Assembly: GCF_002243175.1 (NCBI RefSeq)
Contig: NZ_NDYF01000004.1
Coordinates: 1-60,711 of the forward strand
Source: Finegoldia magna_J
Lineage (GTDB): Bacteria > Bacillota > Clostridia > Tissierellales > Peptoniphilaceae
Reading direction: 5' to 3'
DNA length: 60,711 nucleotides
Shown: positions 7,574 to 16,019 of the stretch, piece by piece
How positions within the stretch are numbered: the stretch's first letter is position 1
How the letters are laid out: each line of letters opens with the position of its first letter
Translations under genes and position numbers: made by a program
Notes under the pieces: model-generated
What the model was told of the DNA's origin: nothing
The model's input: only the letters and a program-made list of their open reading frames with translations
Databases searched by the model: none

Positions 7574-8356
7574 ATGACAGAAAGAAAAGTTCCTAATTTT
7601 TTGATCGAATCAAATACAGGAAGTAATATAAAAAACATCGTTGGAATAGTCAGTGGTAAAGGTGGAGTAGGAAAAAGCCTTGTCACTTGTTTATTGGCAA
7701 ACGAAATGGCAAAAAAAGGATATAAAGTTGGTATCATGGATGGTGATATTACAGGACCATCTATTCCAAAATATTTTGGTTTAACTGAAAAAGCGACAGC
7801 AGATGCTGAAGGGCACATCAACCCAGTTACAACATCTAATGGAATTAAAGTTATATCAATGAATTTGATGCTTCCAAAAGATGATGATGCAGTAATTTGG
7901 AGAGGACCTGTAATTGCTGGTGTTGTTAAACAATTTTATCAAGATGTAAATTGGGGAGATTTAGATTATTTGTTTGTGGATATGCCACCAGGAACTGGTG
8001 ATGTTCCATTGACAGTATTTCAATCTATTCCAATTAAGGGAATTGTTGTAGCGATGTCTCCATCAGGACTTGTTGAAATAATTGTAAAAAAAGCATTGCA
8101 CATGGCGAAAATGATGGGCAAAAAAGTCATAGGATTAGTTGAAAATATGAGCTACTTGGAATGCCCTGATTGTGGAAAACACATCGAAGTTTTTGGAACA
8201 AGCACTGTTGATAAAATTGCCGAAGAAGAAAATATCGATACAGTTTGCAAACTTCCAATTAATCCGGAAATTTCAAAATTAACTGAAACTGGAAAGATAA
8301 GTGAAGTTGAAACAAATTATTTGGAAAATATTACAGAAAAAATAGAAACTTTATAA
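7574..8356 (+). CDS. mrp: Mrp/NBP35-type P-loop ATPase, Fe-S cluster carrier
   Basis: A 260-residue Mrp/ApbC protein thought to bind and transfer Fe-S clusters as a dimer. The deviant Walker A GKGGVGKS is at residues 28-35, the MDGDITGPSIP switch near 55-65, and FVDMPPGTGDVPLT near 134-147. A CPDC pair (C197, C200) is the expected bridging cluster ligand. The N-terminal DUF59 domain found in many Mrp proteins is absent, which is common in clostridia. It appears to be a single-gene unit, closed by the terminator at 8361-8394. Confidence 0.92.
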   Translation: MTERKVPNFLIESNTGSNIKNIVGIVSGKGGVGKSLVTCLLANEMAKKGYKVGIMDGDITGPSIPKYFGLTEKATADAEGHINPVTTSNGIKVISMNLMLPKDDDAVIWRGPVIAGVVKQFYQDVNWGDLDYLFVDMPPGTGDVPLTVFQSIPIKGIVVAMSPSGLVEIIVKKALHMAKMMGKKVIGLVENMSYLECPDCGKHIEVFGTSTVDKIAEEENIDTVCKLPINPEISKLTETGKISEVETNYLENITEKIETL

Positions 8357-8360
8357 AGCT

Positions 8361-8394
8361 TATGAAACTAGCTCATTTGGGGCTAGTTTTTTTC
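8361..8394 (+). terminator. Terminator of mrp
   Basis: Stem AAACTAGC (8365-8372) with GCTAGTTT (8382-8389), followed by Ts, 9 bp after the stop codon. Confidence 0.85.
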
Positions 8395-8417
8395 ATAAAT
8401 GACGGAATATCGTAAAT

Positions 8418-8432
8418 GCAACCGATGGTTGC
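8418..8432 (+). promoter_or_regulatory. Dyad upstream of the XRE regulator (possible operator)
   Basis: GCAACC-GAT-GGTTGC is a perfect 6+6 dyad about 80 bp before the regulator gene. Autoregulation would be typical of XRE proteins. No other copy of this dyad was noticed in the window. Confidence 0.35.
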
Positions 8433-8512
8433 GCAATTTCAAATCAGAGTTTATAGTAATCAACCGCAAGATTTTATAAAATTAAATTAACAAAAATTCA
8501 AGGAGGTTTGAA

Positions 8513-9496
8513 ATGATATTAAGTGACAAGATAGTTCTTCTTAGAAAAAAGAATAATCTAACTCAGGAAGAATTGGCAGAAAAATTAGGTGTTAGCAGAC
8601 AATCTGTATCGAAATGGGAAATGGGAAACTCAATTCCAGATATCAATAAGATTATTCAATTGAGTGATGTTTTTGGAGTAAAAACAGACTACTTATTAAA
8701 GGATGAAATTGATGATATTGAATATTCTGATGATACTGTCGAAGCGTTGGAGACTAAGAAGACAATTAGTGTAGAAGATGCTAATGATTTTATGAGTGCA
8801 TACGAAGAATATTCAAATAACGTTGCTGATAGCATAAGCTTATTCATAATGTCTCCAATAGCAGTTTTGATATCTCAAATCATAGCCTTGACAACTAATG
8901 TTAAGAGCGAAGATTCTTTCGCAATAGGAGGGACTGTTGTATTATTTCTTATAATTGCTTTTGGCGTATATAAATTGATCGTGAAGGCGAATTCAATTGA
9001 AAAATATGATTTTATTTCAAAAGAATCATTTAATTTATCATACGGTGTAAAAGGAATAGTCGAAAAGAAAAAGGAAGAAAGAGAACAAAAAGATAATAAA
9101 GCAATAGCGAGTGCGATAATAATGTATATATTATGTGTGATTCCTATCATACTTGTATCTATATCAGAGAACGAAGTATTACAATTATCAGCTATAATAT
9201 TGTTGTTAATTATTGTATCAGCAGCTACTAATATTTTAATCAAAAAACTTTCTGTTATATCAAGTTATAATATGCTACTTCAAGTAGAAGATTACACTAT
9301 GAAAAATAAAAAATTGAGAGAGAAGATGAGCGGATATATTACAGCCTTCTGGTTAATAATCACAGCAATATATCTTGCAGTTAGCTTATATACTAACAGA
9401 TGGGAAATCACTTGGGTGATTTTTGCAGCTGGAGCGCTTTTGTTTGCGGCATTTTATTTCATCTTAAAATCTCATTTCAACAATAAAATGAAATAA
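8513..9496 (+). CDS. Membrane-anchored XRE-family transcriptional regulator
   Basis: A 327-residue protein with an N-terminal HTH_3 domain (about residues 5-62; the recognition region is NLTQEELAEKLGVSRQSVSKWE) joined to a C-terminal membrane region. There are about six hydrophobic segments arranged as pairs (near 107-127, 141-158, 202-220, 226-243, 280-297 and 300-320). Such proteins are common in Firmicutes and are often proposed to sense membrane or antibiotic stress; the ligand here is unknown. The ribosome site is AAGGAGG. It stands alone, converging on ftsH across a shared terminator. Confidence 0.85.
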   Translation: MILSDKIVLLRKKNNLTQEELAEKLGVSRQSVSKWEMGNSIPDINKIIQLSDVFGVKTDYLLKDEIDDIEYSDDTVEALETKKTISVEDANDFMSAYEEYSNNVADSISLFIMSPIAVLISQIIALTTNVKSEDSFAIGGTVVLFLIIAFGVYKLIVKANSIEKYDFISKESFNLSYGVKGIVEKKKEEREQKDNKAIASAIIMYILCVIPIILVSISENEVLQLSAIILLLIIVSAATNILIKKLSVISSYNMLLQVEDYTMKNKKLREKMSGYITAFWLIITAIYLAVSLYTNRWEITWVIFAAGALLFAAFYFILKSHFNNKMK

Positions 9497-9498
9497 TC

Positions 9499-9556
9499 AA
9501 AAAAAACATTCTCTAATATTGAGTAAAACTCAAAATAGAGAATGTTTTTGTTTTTA
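9499..9556. terminator. Bidirectional terminator between the XRE regulator and ftsH
   Basis: A long stem, A-tract plus ACATTCTCTA, paired with TAGAGAATGT plus a T-tract (9500-9514 with 9536-9549), and an inner TTGAGT/ACTCAA dyad. A/T runs on both sides suit termination from both directions. Confidence 0.88.
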
Positions 9557-11440
9557 TAAATCGCTGACTGTAGTATCGTCTACTTCTTCTTTTTTCACTG
9601 TGTTTTCATCTATTTCAGATTTCTTTTCATCTTCAAGGTTAAGAATTTCCATGAATTCTTCTCCAGTGATAGTTTCTTTTTCTAGTAAGAATTTTGAAAT
9701 TTCGTGAAGTTTATCGATATTTTCAGTTAAAATATTTCTAGCTTTTTCGTGAGCGGCTTTTATTATAGATTCTACTTTATTATCTATTTGACCTGCTTTT
9801 TGATCACTTGCAGCTAATGTATTGCCGCCGCCAAGATATTTGGAGTTTGTAGTTTCCAAGCTCATCATATCGAATTCGTCAGTCATACCGTACTGAGTGA
9901 CCATCGCACGAGCGATTTTTGTAGCTTTTTCTATATCATTTGAAGCTCCAGTAGTTCTTGTGTTAAACACAACTTCTTCTGCACTTCTTCCTCCTGTTAA
10001 AGTAACTATCATATTAAATAGTTCTTCTTTGTTCATGAGGAATTTTTCTTCTTGATCTACTTGCATTGTGTAGCCCAACGCACCGCTTGTTCTAGGAATA
10101 ATTGTAATCTTAGTAACAGGAGCGGAATGTGATTGCATTGCAGCAACTAATGCGTGTCCTACTTCGTGATAAGCTATAAGTTCTTTTTCTTTAGGTGTGA
10201 TAACTGTGCCTTTTCTTTGTTGACCAGCTATTACAACTTCAACAGATTCTATCAAATCTTCTTGCGTTACGATATTTCTTCCCATTCTTACAGCTCTTAG
10301 TGCAGCTTCATTGACTATGTTTGCCAATTGAGCACCACTTGTACCAGCCGTCATCAAAGCGACTGCCTTGTAATCCATATCTTTTTCGATTTTGATTTTA
10401 CGTGCGTGAACTTTGAGAATATCGATACGTCCTTGTAAATCTGGAAGTTCAACAGGAATTTGTCTGTCAAATCTACCAGGTCTAGTAAGTGCTGGGTCTA
10501 AAATTTCAGGTCTATTAGTAGCTGCTAGTATAACAACTCCTGAATTTCCACTGAAACCGTCCATTTCATTTAATAATTGGTTAAGAGTTTGTTCTCTTTC
10601 ATCGTTGCCAGAAATTCCTGCAGTATCACGTCTCTTACCGATAGCATCGATTTCGTCGATAAATACGATACAAGGAGCTTTTTCTGCTGCTTGTTTGAAC
10701 AAATCACGAACTTTACTAGCTCCTAATCCGACAAACATTTCAACGAATTCTGAACCACTCATTGAAAAGAATGGAACTTTTGCTTCACCAGCAACTGCTT
10801 GTGCAAGTAAAGTCTTACCAGTTCCAGGAGGGCCCACTAATAAAACACCCTTTGGCAACACTGCACCAATTTCGTTGTATCTTTTTGGATCGTGCAAGAA
10901 GTCAACAACTTCCAACAAAGCATCCTTGGCTTCCTCTTGACCAGCAACATCTGTAAATTTCTTTCCGGTTTGACTTTCAACGTAAATTTTTGCGTTGCTC
11001 TTACCAAATTGTAATGCATTGCCTCCCATTTTCTTAGTAGCTTGGCTCATTGCTAATTGCAAGAAACCAAATATTATTATAAATGGCAAGACAAATTGCA
11101 AGAAAATCGATAAAAGTGGTGCGTATTTACTAGGGATGTCGCTTGAAAATTGAACTTTGCTTTCCAATAGACGATCGACTAATTTTTCGTCTCTAATCAA
11201 ACCCGCTTTGTAAATGACGTTGTTTTTATCTTTTGCTTTGAAATTGATATGAGTGTCTAATATTTTTACCTCTTTAACTTCTCCTTTATCGAGCATTTCG
11301 ATAAATTTATTATAAGGTACTTCTTCTTCTTTCGTTTTTGAAAAAGTAGGGAAAAGCAAGCCGGCAACCACAGCATAAAGAACTATAGCTATAAGATAAT
11401 AAATTATTATCTTCTTCTTATTTTGCTTGTTTTCTTTCAT
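9554..11440 (-). CDS. ftsH: ATP-dependent zinc metalloprotease FtsH
   Basis: A 628-residue AAA+ membrane protease that degrades misfolded membrane proteins and short-lived regulators. Transmembrane helices at about 11-31 and 109-130 flank an extracytoplasmic domain. Walker A GPPGTGKT is at 203-210, Walker B IVFIDEID near 258-265, the second region of homology ATNRPEILDPALTRPGRFDR near 307-326, and zinc motif HEVGH at 425-429. The C-terminal tail is acidic. The ATG is only 9 bp after the marR stop and has no good ribosome site, so its translation is probably coupled to marR. In many Firmicutes ftsH lies by tilS-hpt; here it is under a MarR gene instead. Confidence 0.97.
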   Translation of the reverse strand: MKENKQNKKKIIIYYLIAIVLYAVVAGLLFPTFSKTKEEEVPYNKFIEMLDKGEVKEVKILDTHINFKAKDKNNVIYKAGLIRDEKLVDRLLESKVQFSSDIPSKYAPLLSIFLQFVLPFIIIFGFLQLAMSQATKKMGGNALQFGKSNAKIYVESQTGKKFTDVAGQEEAKDALLEVVDFLHDPKRYNEIGAVLPKGVLLVGPPGTGKTLLAQAVAGEAKVPFFSMSGSEFVEMFVGLGASKVRDLFKQAAEKAPCIVFIDEIDAIGKRRDTAGISGNDEREQTLNQLLNEMDGFSGNSGVVILAATNRPEILDPALTRPGRFDRQIPVELPDLQGRIDILKVHARKIKIEKDMDYKAVALMTAGTSGAQLANIVNEAALRAVRMGRNIVTQEDLIESVEVVIAGQQRKGTVITPKEKELIAYHEVGHALVAAMQSHSAPVTKITIIPRTSGALGYTMQVDQEEKFLMNKEELFNMIVTLTGGRSAEEVVFNTRTTGASNDIEKATKIARAMVTQYGMTDEFDMMSLETTNSKYLGGGNTLAASDQKAGQIDNKVESIIKAAHEKARNILTENIDKLHEISKFLLEKETITGEEFMEILNLEDEKKSEIDENTVKKEEVDDTTVSDL

Positions 11441-11449
11441 ATTGTGCCA

Positions 11450-11887
11450 CTACATTAATTCAACGTTTAATTTTTCGTTTAATAAATTCAAACTTTTAAT
11501 AATACTATTGTATTCTTCGTTAGTTAATTTGATTTGTTTTTTGTATTTTTCAGAAATTTCTTCAACGATATTGTCGATGATTTTCTTTCCTTTTTCTGTC
11601 AAACGAACAGTAACAATTCTTTCGTCTTTTTCAGATCTTTTTCTTGAAACATATCCTTCTTTTTCTAATGCTTTACACAAGTTAGAGATGTTTCCACCTG
11701 CCATGCCAACTAAAACTCCGATATCACCAATAGTCAAATCGTCGTTTTTGCCTAATTCAAATAGTGTTTTAACTTTCATAATAGTTAATCCATATTTATC
11801 TGAAATTGGTGCCAATAAAGCGTCTGTTTTACGATAAGTTTCTCTCAATAATTGAGATAATTCTGTGTTAATTAAATTGTAATCCAT
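11450..11887 (-). CDS. MarR-family transcriptional regulator
   Basis: A 145-residue winged-helix regulator. Helices in the N-terminal third lead to an HTH with LTIGDIGVLVGMAGGNISNLCKALEKEGYV (about residues 50-79), then the wing RKRSEKDERIVTVRLTEKGKK. MarR proteins usually act as dimeric repressors released by small molecules. It is the first gene of a two-gene unit with ftsH, and a palindrome lies directly upstream (11914-11945), consistent with autoregulation and control of ftsH. The inducer is unknown. Confidence 0.9.
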   Translation of the reverse strand: MDYNLINTELSQLLRETYRKTDALLAPISDKYGLTIMKVKTLFELGKNDDLTIGDIGVLVGMAGGNISNLCKALEKEGYVSRKRSEKDERIVTVRLTEKGKKIIDNIVEEISEKYKKQIKLTNEEYNSIIKSLNLLNEKLNVELM

Positions 11888-11913
11888 ATTTCCTCCATTT
11901 AATTTTTAAAATA

Positions 11914-11959
11914 TTATGTGTTTTGATATAATAAAATACACATAAGTGGTTATCCACTA
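11914..11959 (-). promoter_or_regulatory. Palindromic operator candidate of marR-ftsH
   Basis: TTATGTGT (11914-11921) and ACACATAA (11938-11945) form a perfect 8+8 dyad, extended inward by TTT/AAA. A second dyad AGTGG-TTAT-CCACT follows at 11946-11959. They fill the gap between marR and the divergent gene at 12011, so one regulator may control both directions. Confidence 0.5.
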
Positions 11960-12010
11960 ACTACAGTATATATGTTAATTATATAGAAATTATGGAGATA
12001 AATGTAAAAT

Positions 12011-12685
12011 ATGGAAAATTTTAATAAAAAAGACTATAAAAAATTGTGGGTGAATTTTGAATCTAGTACACAAGCTATGGATTTACTCGTAATTTTATAT
12101 AATATAGAAATTTTTGAAATATCTTTAATCACAATAGAATCTGATGTAAACAATAACGTTCTAGATTTGATGGATAATTTGGATTGGGATGTAGAAGTTG
12201 TATTTCTTAAAGATTTTATGAGTGAAAATGATGTCGTATTATCAAGATTTTTGGGCGATTTTAAAAATATCGATTTGCTCAATTTCTCTGACATGAAATA
12301 TTTGTCAGAATTTTTTGGAGAAAACTCTGAAACTCTAGAATCATTAGATGATATTTTCATGTACGACAAATACGTAAAATCAAAAGAGGTCGATTTGAAT
12401 GTATTAAATGGTAAAAGTGTGTTTATGATTACGAACGATACATTTAACAAAAATGATTATACAGATATTTTGGAAGAAATGTTTGATGAGTCCTCAGAAA
12501 AACTAATCGAAGATTTGTTCTTGTTGTACGCATATTCCAAGAAAGATCATTTTATCTACGCACAAACAAATTTAAAATTTGATGAAGAAAATAATTTGGT
12601 TGAGGGAGAGGGAATCGATACGTACATTTCAGTTACATATAATATCGATAGATTTAGAGAATTTTTAGAAAGCGTGATTATTTGA
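12011..12685 (+). CDS. Hypothetical acidic cytoplasmic protein
   Basis: I do not recognise this 224-residue protein. It has no signal peptide, membrane helix or metal motif. It is strongly acidic and rich in Asp, Glu, Asn and Phe, with predicted alternating helix and strand. The ATG is preceded by a weakly spaced GGAGA. Its stop overlaps the ClC gene start (ATGA), so it is translationally coupled to an ion exchanger and begins an eight-gene cluster. A regulatory or accessory role for the exchanger is a guess from position only. Confidence 0.75.
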   Translation: MENFNKKDYKKLWVNFESSTQAMDLLVILYNIEIFEISLITIESDVNNNVLDLMDNLDWDVEVVFLKDFMSENDVVLSRFLGDFKNIDLLNFSDMKYLSEFFGENSETLESLDDIFMYDKYVKSKEVDLNVLNGKSVFMITNDTFNKNDYTDILEEMFDESSEKLIEDLFLLYAYSKKDHFIYAQTNLKFDEENNLVEGEGIDTYISVTYNIDRFREFLESVII

Positions 12686-14223
12686 TGAAAAAAAAGTTTA
12701 AAATAGGATCTTCTATGTCACTTTTCTTAGCAAGTTTATCAATTGGAGTATTTTCAGGGGGACTGGCTGTCTTTTACAGATTTTTGCTAAGTAAATTAGA
12801 AGTTGTTAGAAACGATATTTATTCTAACAACAGTTTTCCAAGAGCTATTTTAATTATAGCGGTATCATTTATACTTGGAATTGTGGTTAGTAAATTACTC
12901 AAATGGGCTCCACTATCAGGCGGAAGTGGTATTCCTCAAGTTCAAGGAGAACTTATTGGAGCTTTTAATCAAAATAGTTTCAGAGTTACTGTCTCCAAAA
13001 TTGTAGGAGGGGCGATTGCGTCTTTGGTGGGACTTTCTTTGGGAAGAGAAGGCCCTTCAATTCAATTGGGAGCAAGTAGTGCTAAGTGGCTATCGGAAAA
13101 ATTCGGAAAGAGCAAAACAGAAGAGAAATTGTACTTAACTGCAGGAGCTGCTGCGGGTCTTTCAGCTGCTTTTTCAGCACCAATTTCAGGGCTTGTTTTC
13201 ATATTGGAAGAGCTTCACAAATCTTTTTCAAAAAAAGTAGTTGCAATAAGTTTTGCAGCAGCGGTTATTGCAGATGTTATTGCAGTTTGGGTTTTCAAAA
13301 TCAAACCAGTGTTTTCGTTTGGAATGACCTATGCACTGCCAACAAAATACTATTTATTGATTATTCCGATGATTATACTTTGCTGCGTTGTTGGGAAACT
13401 ATTTAATTATTCAATCACGTTTTTCCAAGATGTATTTGCGAAGATTAAGCTTGAACAAGATTTGAAAATAGCAATATTTTTTGCGTTTGTATCTGTAGTT
13501 GGATTATTCTACAAAGATATTTTAGGTGGAGGCCATTCATTTATAGAAAACATGGCAGCACACAATTATAATTCATTTTTGCTTTTAATAATACTTTTGT
13601 TATTCAAAATGTTTATGACATCGACATCTTATGCAACTGGAACTCAAGGTGGTATTTTCTTGCCAGTTTTGGTTCTAGGTGGAATTACTGGATTATTTTA
13701 TTTTAATTTGATGAGTGCTTTCGGATTTGTGCAAGATGTTTATTTGTCAAATTTTGTAGTGCTTTCTATGGTTTGTGTACTAACAGCTGTTGTTAGAAGT
13801 CCTCTTTTAAGCGTTGTGTTGGTACTGGAATTAAATGGAAATATGACGCATTTATTGGGGTTAGCATTTTGTTCAATCATGGCATATTTTGTATGCATGG
13901 CTTTAAATTTCGAACCAATTTACGATATTTTATTGAAGAGAATGTTGAACAAAAGAGTTGTTGGAAAAGGTGTTAATGATAAATTCACAATGTTTGATAT
14001 AAAACTTGGATATGAAAATTGTGTTTCCAATAAAAAAATCAAAGATATTGAATTTCCAAAAGATGCTTTAATTGCAGAAGTGGATTCTAATGGTGAAAAA
14101 TACGTTCCAAATGGAGAGAGCGTATTAAAAACAGGAGATATTGTCACTGTTTTAGTAAAAGATGAACAACTTTATGATACTAGAATGAAAGTTCTTGAAG
14201 TTTTTGGAGAAAATAATGGATAA
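12685..14223 (+). CDS. clcA: ClC-family chloride/proton exchanger with TrkA-C domain
   Basis: A 512-residue ClC protein. The chloride-binding motifs are GSGIPQ (residues 80-85), GREGP (120-124, gating glutamate E122) and GGIFLP in the second half. FILEELHKSF near 172-181 keeps the inner proton-path glutamate, and the late tyrosine in EPIYDILL is present, so proton-coupled exchange rather than a channel is likely. The last 70 or so residues form a TrkA-C-like (RCK) domain (DIEFPKDALIAEVD, GDIVTVLV). ATG 12685 overlaps the upstream stop codon; the TTG one codon earlier is not needed. The next gene overlaps its end by 8 bp. Confidence 0.95.
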   Translation: MKKKFKIGSSMSLFLASLSIGVFSGGLAVFYRFLLSKLEVVRNDIYSNNSFPRAILIIAVSFILGIVVSKLLKWAPLSGGSGIPQVQGELIGAFNQNSFRVTVSKIVGGAIASLVGLSLGREGPSIQLGASSAKWLSEKFGKSKTEEKLYLTAGAAAGLSAAFSAPISGLVFILEELHKSFSKKVVAISFAAAVIADVIAVWVFKIKPVFSFGMTYALPTKYYLLIIPMIILCCVVGKLFNYSITFFQDVFAKIKLEQDLKIAIFFAFVSVVGLFYKDILGGGHSFIENMAAHNYNSFLLLIILLLFKMFMTSTSYATGTQGGIFLPVLVLGGITGLFYFNLMSAFGFVQDVYLSNFVVLSMVCVLTAVVRSPLLSVVLVLELNGNMTHLLGLAFCSIMAYFVCMALNFEPIYDILLKRMLNKRVVGKGVNDKFTMFDIKLGYENCVSNKKIKDIEFPKDALIAEVDSNGEKYVPNGESVLKTGDIVTVLVKDEQLYDTRMKVLEVFGENNG

Positions 14224-15178
14224 AATAAAAGAAAACTTGAACTATATATTACTTGCAATTGTCGCTATTCTTGTATGTATCTTGGCAGTGATGATGTTTT
14301 CTAAGAAAAATGTGTACAATATTAATACAGGAAACAGCACTGTACTGAAGAAAAATTACGTAGTAACTCATAACGATAACAAGATTTTCATGTACAAAAA
14401 TGAAAACTTAATTTTAAAACAGGATTACGACGACAAAAAGCCTTATTATTTTGATGGCAAATTTCTTTATTTGATTGATAAAAAGGATTTGTTGCAATAT
14501 AATACAAAAGGAAAGATGAATTCGAAGCTATCTTTCAAATCTGATATTTCCTATATTTTTGCAAACAAAAATTACATTATTGTAGATTCAAAAAATGAGT
14601 TTTCTATTGTAAGTGATATGAAAGTTTTAGAAAGTTTTGAGATGAAAGACGAAATATCTAGTTTGATAGCATCGAACAAATCAAATTATGCTTTTAGCAC
14701 GATTGGAAAGCGTGACGGAAGAATTTTTTCAAAGATTTACATGTACGATGAAAAGGGACTTTTCTACAAAAATATTTTCATCGACAAGCCGATTTTTAGA
14801 ATGAAATATGTCGATGACAAATTAATCGTCGTGTTTGACGGATACATCAAAGTTTTTAACAAAGCAAAAATTACAAAATCGAAATCATTTGACGGGACAA
14901 AAGATGTTGGGATTTCAGATAAAAACGTATATGTAATTACAAAAACAGGAGAACTTTTAATATACGATAAGGATTTGAAATTGGTGAGCCAATCTAAGAT
15001 AGATGATTCACTTAAAATATATTCAAATGACAAAAACTGCATATTATATAACCAAAACGGGTATTTTATGTTTGAGGACTCCAAACTAGTGGAATATAAA
15101 GCATCGGATCTTAAATCAATAACAGGAGAAGATGATTTTTATTTAGTATTTAATAACAGAATAGAAAGGATTAGGTAA
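14216..15178 (+). CDS. Membrane-anchored protein with beta-propeller-like repeats, unknown function
   Basis: A 320-residue protein: a short cytoplasmic start, one transmembrane helix (about residues 11-29), then an extracytoplasmic domain of repeated short strands (for example KNEFSIVSD, KNVYVITKTGELLIYDKD, KNCILYNQNGYFMFED) typical of WD/PQQ-like propellers. It resembles the DUF5711-type proteins of clostridia, but I cannot confirm membership. The ATG at 14216, five bases after GGAGA, is preferred over 14195. It overlaps the clcA end and ends 2 bp before yedF, so it is part of the same operon. Confidence 0.7.
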   Translation: MDKIKENLNYILLAIVAILVCILAVMMFSKKNVYNINTGNSTVLKKNYVVTHNDNKIFMYKNENLILKQDYDDKKPYYFDGKFLYLIDKKDLLQYNTKGKMNSKLSFKSDISYIFANKNYIIVDSKNEFSIVSDMKVLESFEMKDEISSLIASNKSNYAFSTIGKRDGRIFSKIYMYDEKGLFYKNIFIDKPIFRMKYVDDKLIVVFDGYIKVFNKAKITKSKSFDGTKDVGISDKNVYVITKTGELLIYDKDLKLVSQSKIDDSLKIYSNDKNCILYNQNGYFMFEDSKLVEYKASDLKSITGEDDFYLVFNNRIERIR

Positions 15179-15180
15179 TT

Positions 15181-15762
15181 ATGGAAATTGTAGATGCAAG
15201 AGGACAAGTTTGTCCAAGACCAATTATTATGACAAAAAATGTATTTGATGAATTAGAAGAAGGTACTGTTAAGACACAAGTTGACGACATGTACTGCGTT
15301 GAAAATTTACAAAAATACGCTAATGGTCAAGGTTTCGAATTCAGTTATGTAGAAACAGATTATGGTTTTGAAACTACTATCGTAAAAGAAAAGGGAGCAC
15401 AAAAGAAGGTTGAAGAAACTAACGGTAATTTAGTGTTAGCATTCTCAAGCGATAAAATGGGTGATGGAGATGAAAAATTAGGTAAATCACTTATTAAATC
15501 ATATATTTATTCTGTAGCAGAAGCTGACGAAGTACCAAGTACACTTTTATTCTTCAACTACGGAATTCATTTGACAACTGAAGGATCAGAAGTTATCGAC
15601 GATTTGAAGAGAATCGAAGAAAAAGGCGCAAAGATTATGACTTGTGGCGCTTGTTTGGACTTCTACGACAGAAAAGAAAAACTTTTGATAGGCGAAGTTA
15701 CTAACATGTATGTAATTTATGATACTTTATCAAAAGCAGACAGAAATGTAATTATAAGATAA
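15181..15762 (+). CDS. yedF: Sulfurtransferase-like selenium metabolism protein YedF
   Basis: A 193-residue two-domain protein. Residues 1-70 are a TusA/SirA-like fold with the CPRP motif (VDARGQVCPRPIIMTK), whose cysteine is the expected sulfur/selenium carrier. Residues 83-190 are a DsrE-like domain with a cysteine pair in KIMTCGACLDFY. YedF fusions of this type occur in organisms with selenium-dependent enzymes (established association; exact chemistry uncertain). This fits the selenoprotein GrdA at the window start. The next gene overlaps its stop codon (TAATG). Confidence 0.9.
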   Translation: MEIVDARGQVCPRPIIMTKNVFDELEEGTVKTQVDDMYCVENLQKYANGQGFEFSYVETDYGFETTIVKEKGAQKKVEETNGNLVLAFSSDKMGDGDEKLGKSLIKSYIYSVAEADEVPSTLLFFNYGIHLTTEGSEVIDDLKRIEEKGAKIMTCGACLDFYDRKEKLLIGEVTNMYVIYDTLSKADRNVIIR

Positions 15763-16016
15763 TGGAAAAGATATTACTAACTTTTACATCAGTTAATTTT
15801 ACAATGATGACAGAAAGTAAACTTGTGAGTATGGGATACGATATTAAGACTATCCCTACTCCAAGGGAAATTTCTGAAAGTTGTGGATTAGCTATTATGT
15901 TGGATCCTGATAAAAAAGATGAAATGATTGCGTTGAAAAAAGAACTACCAATCGCTAAGATTTGGTCGTATCTTAAAGTAGATGGAGTGATTTTTGTAAA
16001 TGAGGTAAAAGAATAA
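15762..16016 (+). CDS. DUF3343 protein, putative Se/S carrier
   Basis: An 84-residue protein with the DUF3343 signature: TFTSVNFTMMTESKL at the start, then PTPREISESCGLAIML, whose cysteine (C41) is the likely chalcogen-binding residue. It overlaps the yedF stop codon by one base, and this pairing with YedF is commonly seen. A role in selenium or sulfur handling is inferred from context. Confidence 0.88.
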   Translation: MEKILLTFTSVNFTMMTESKLVSMGYDIKTIPTPREISESCGLAIMLDPDKKDEMIALKKELPIAKIWSYLKVDGVIFVNEVKE

Positions 16017-16019
16017 TTC

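Noticed and set aside
10413..10940. Open frame of 175 codons antisense to ftsH
   Set aside because: A shadow of the strongly conserved AAA+ domain on the other strand; no ribosome site and no family resemblance.
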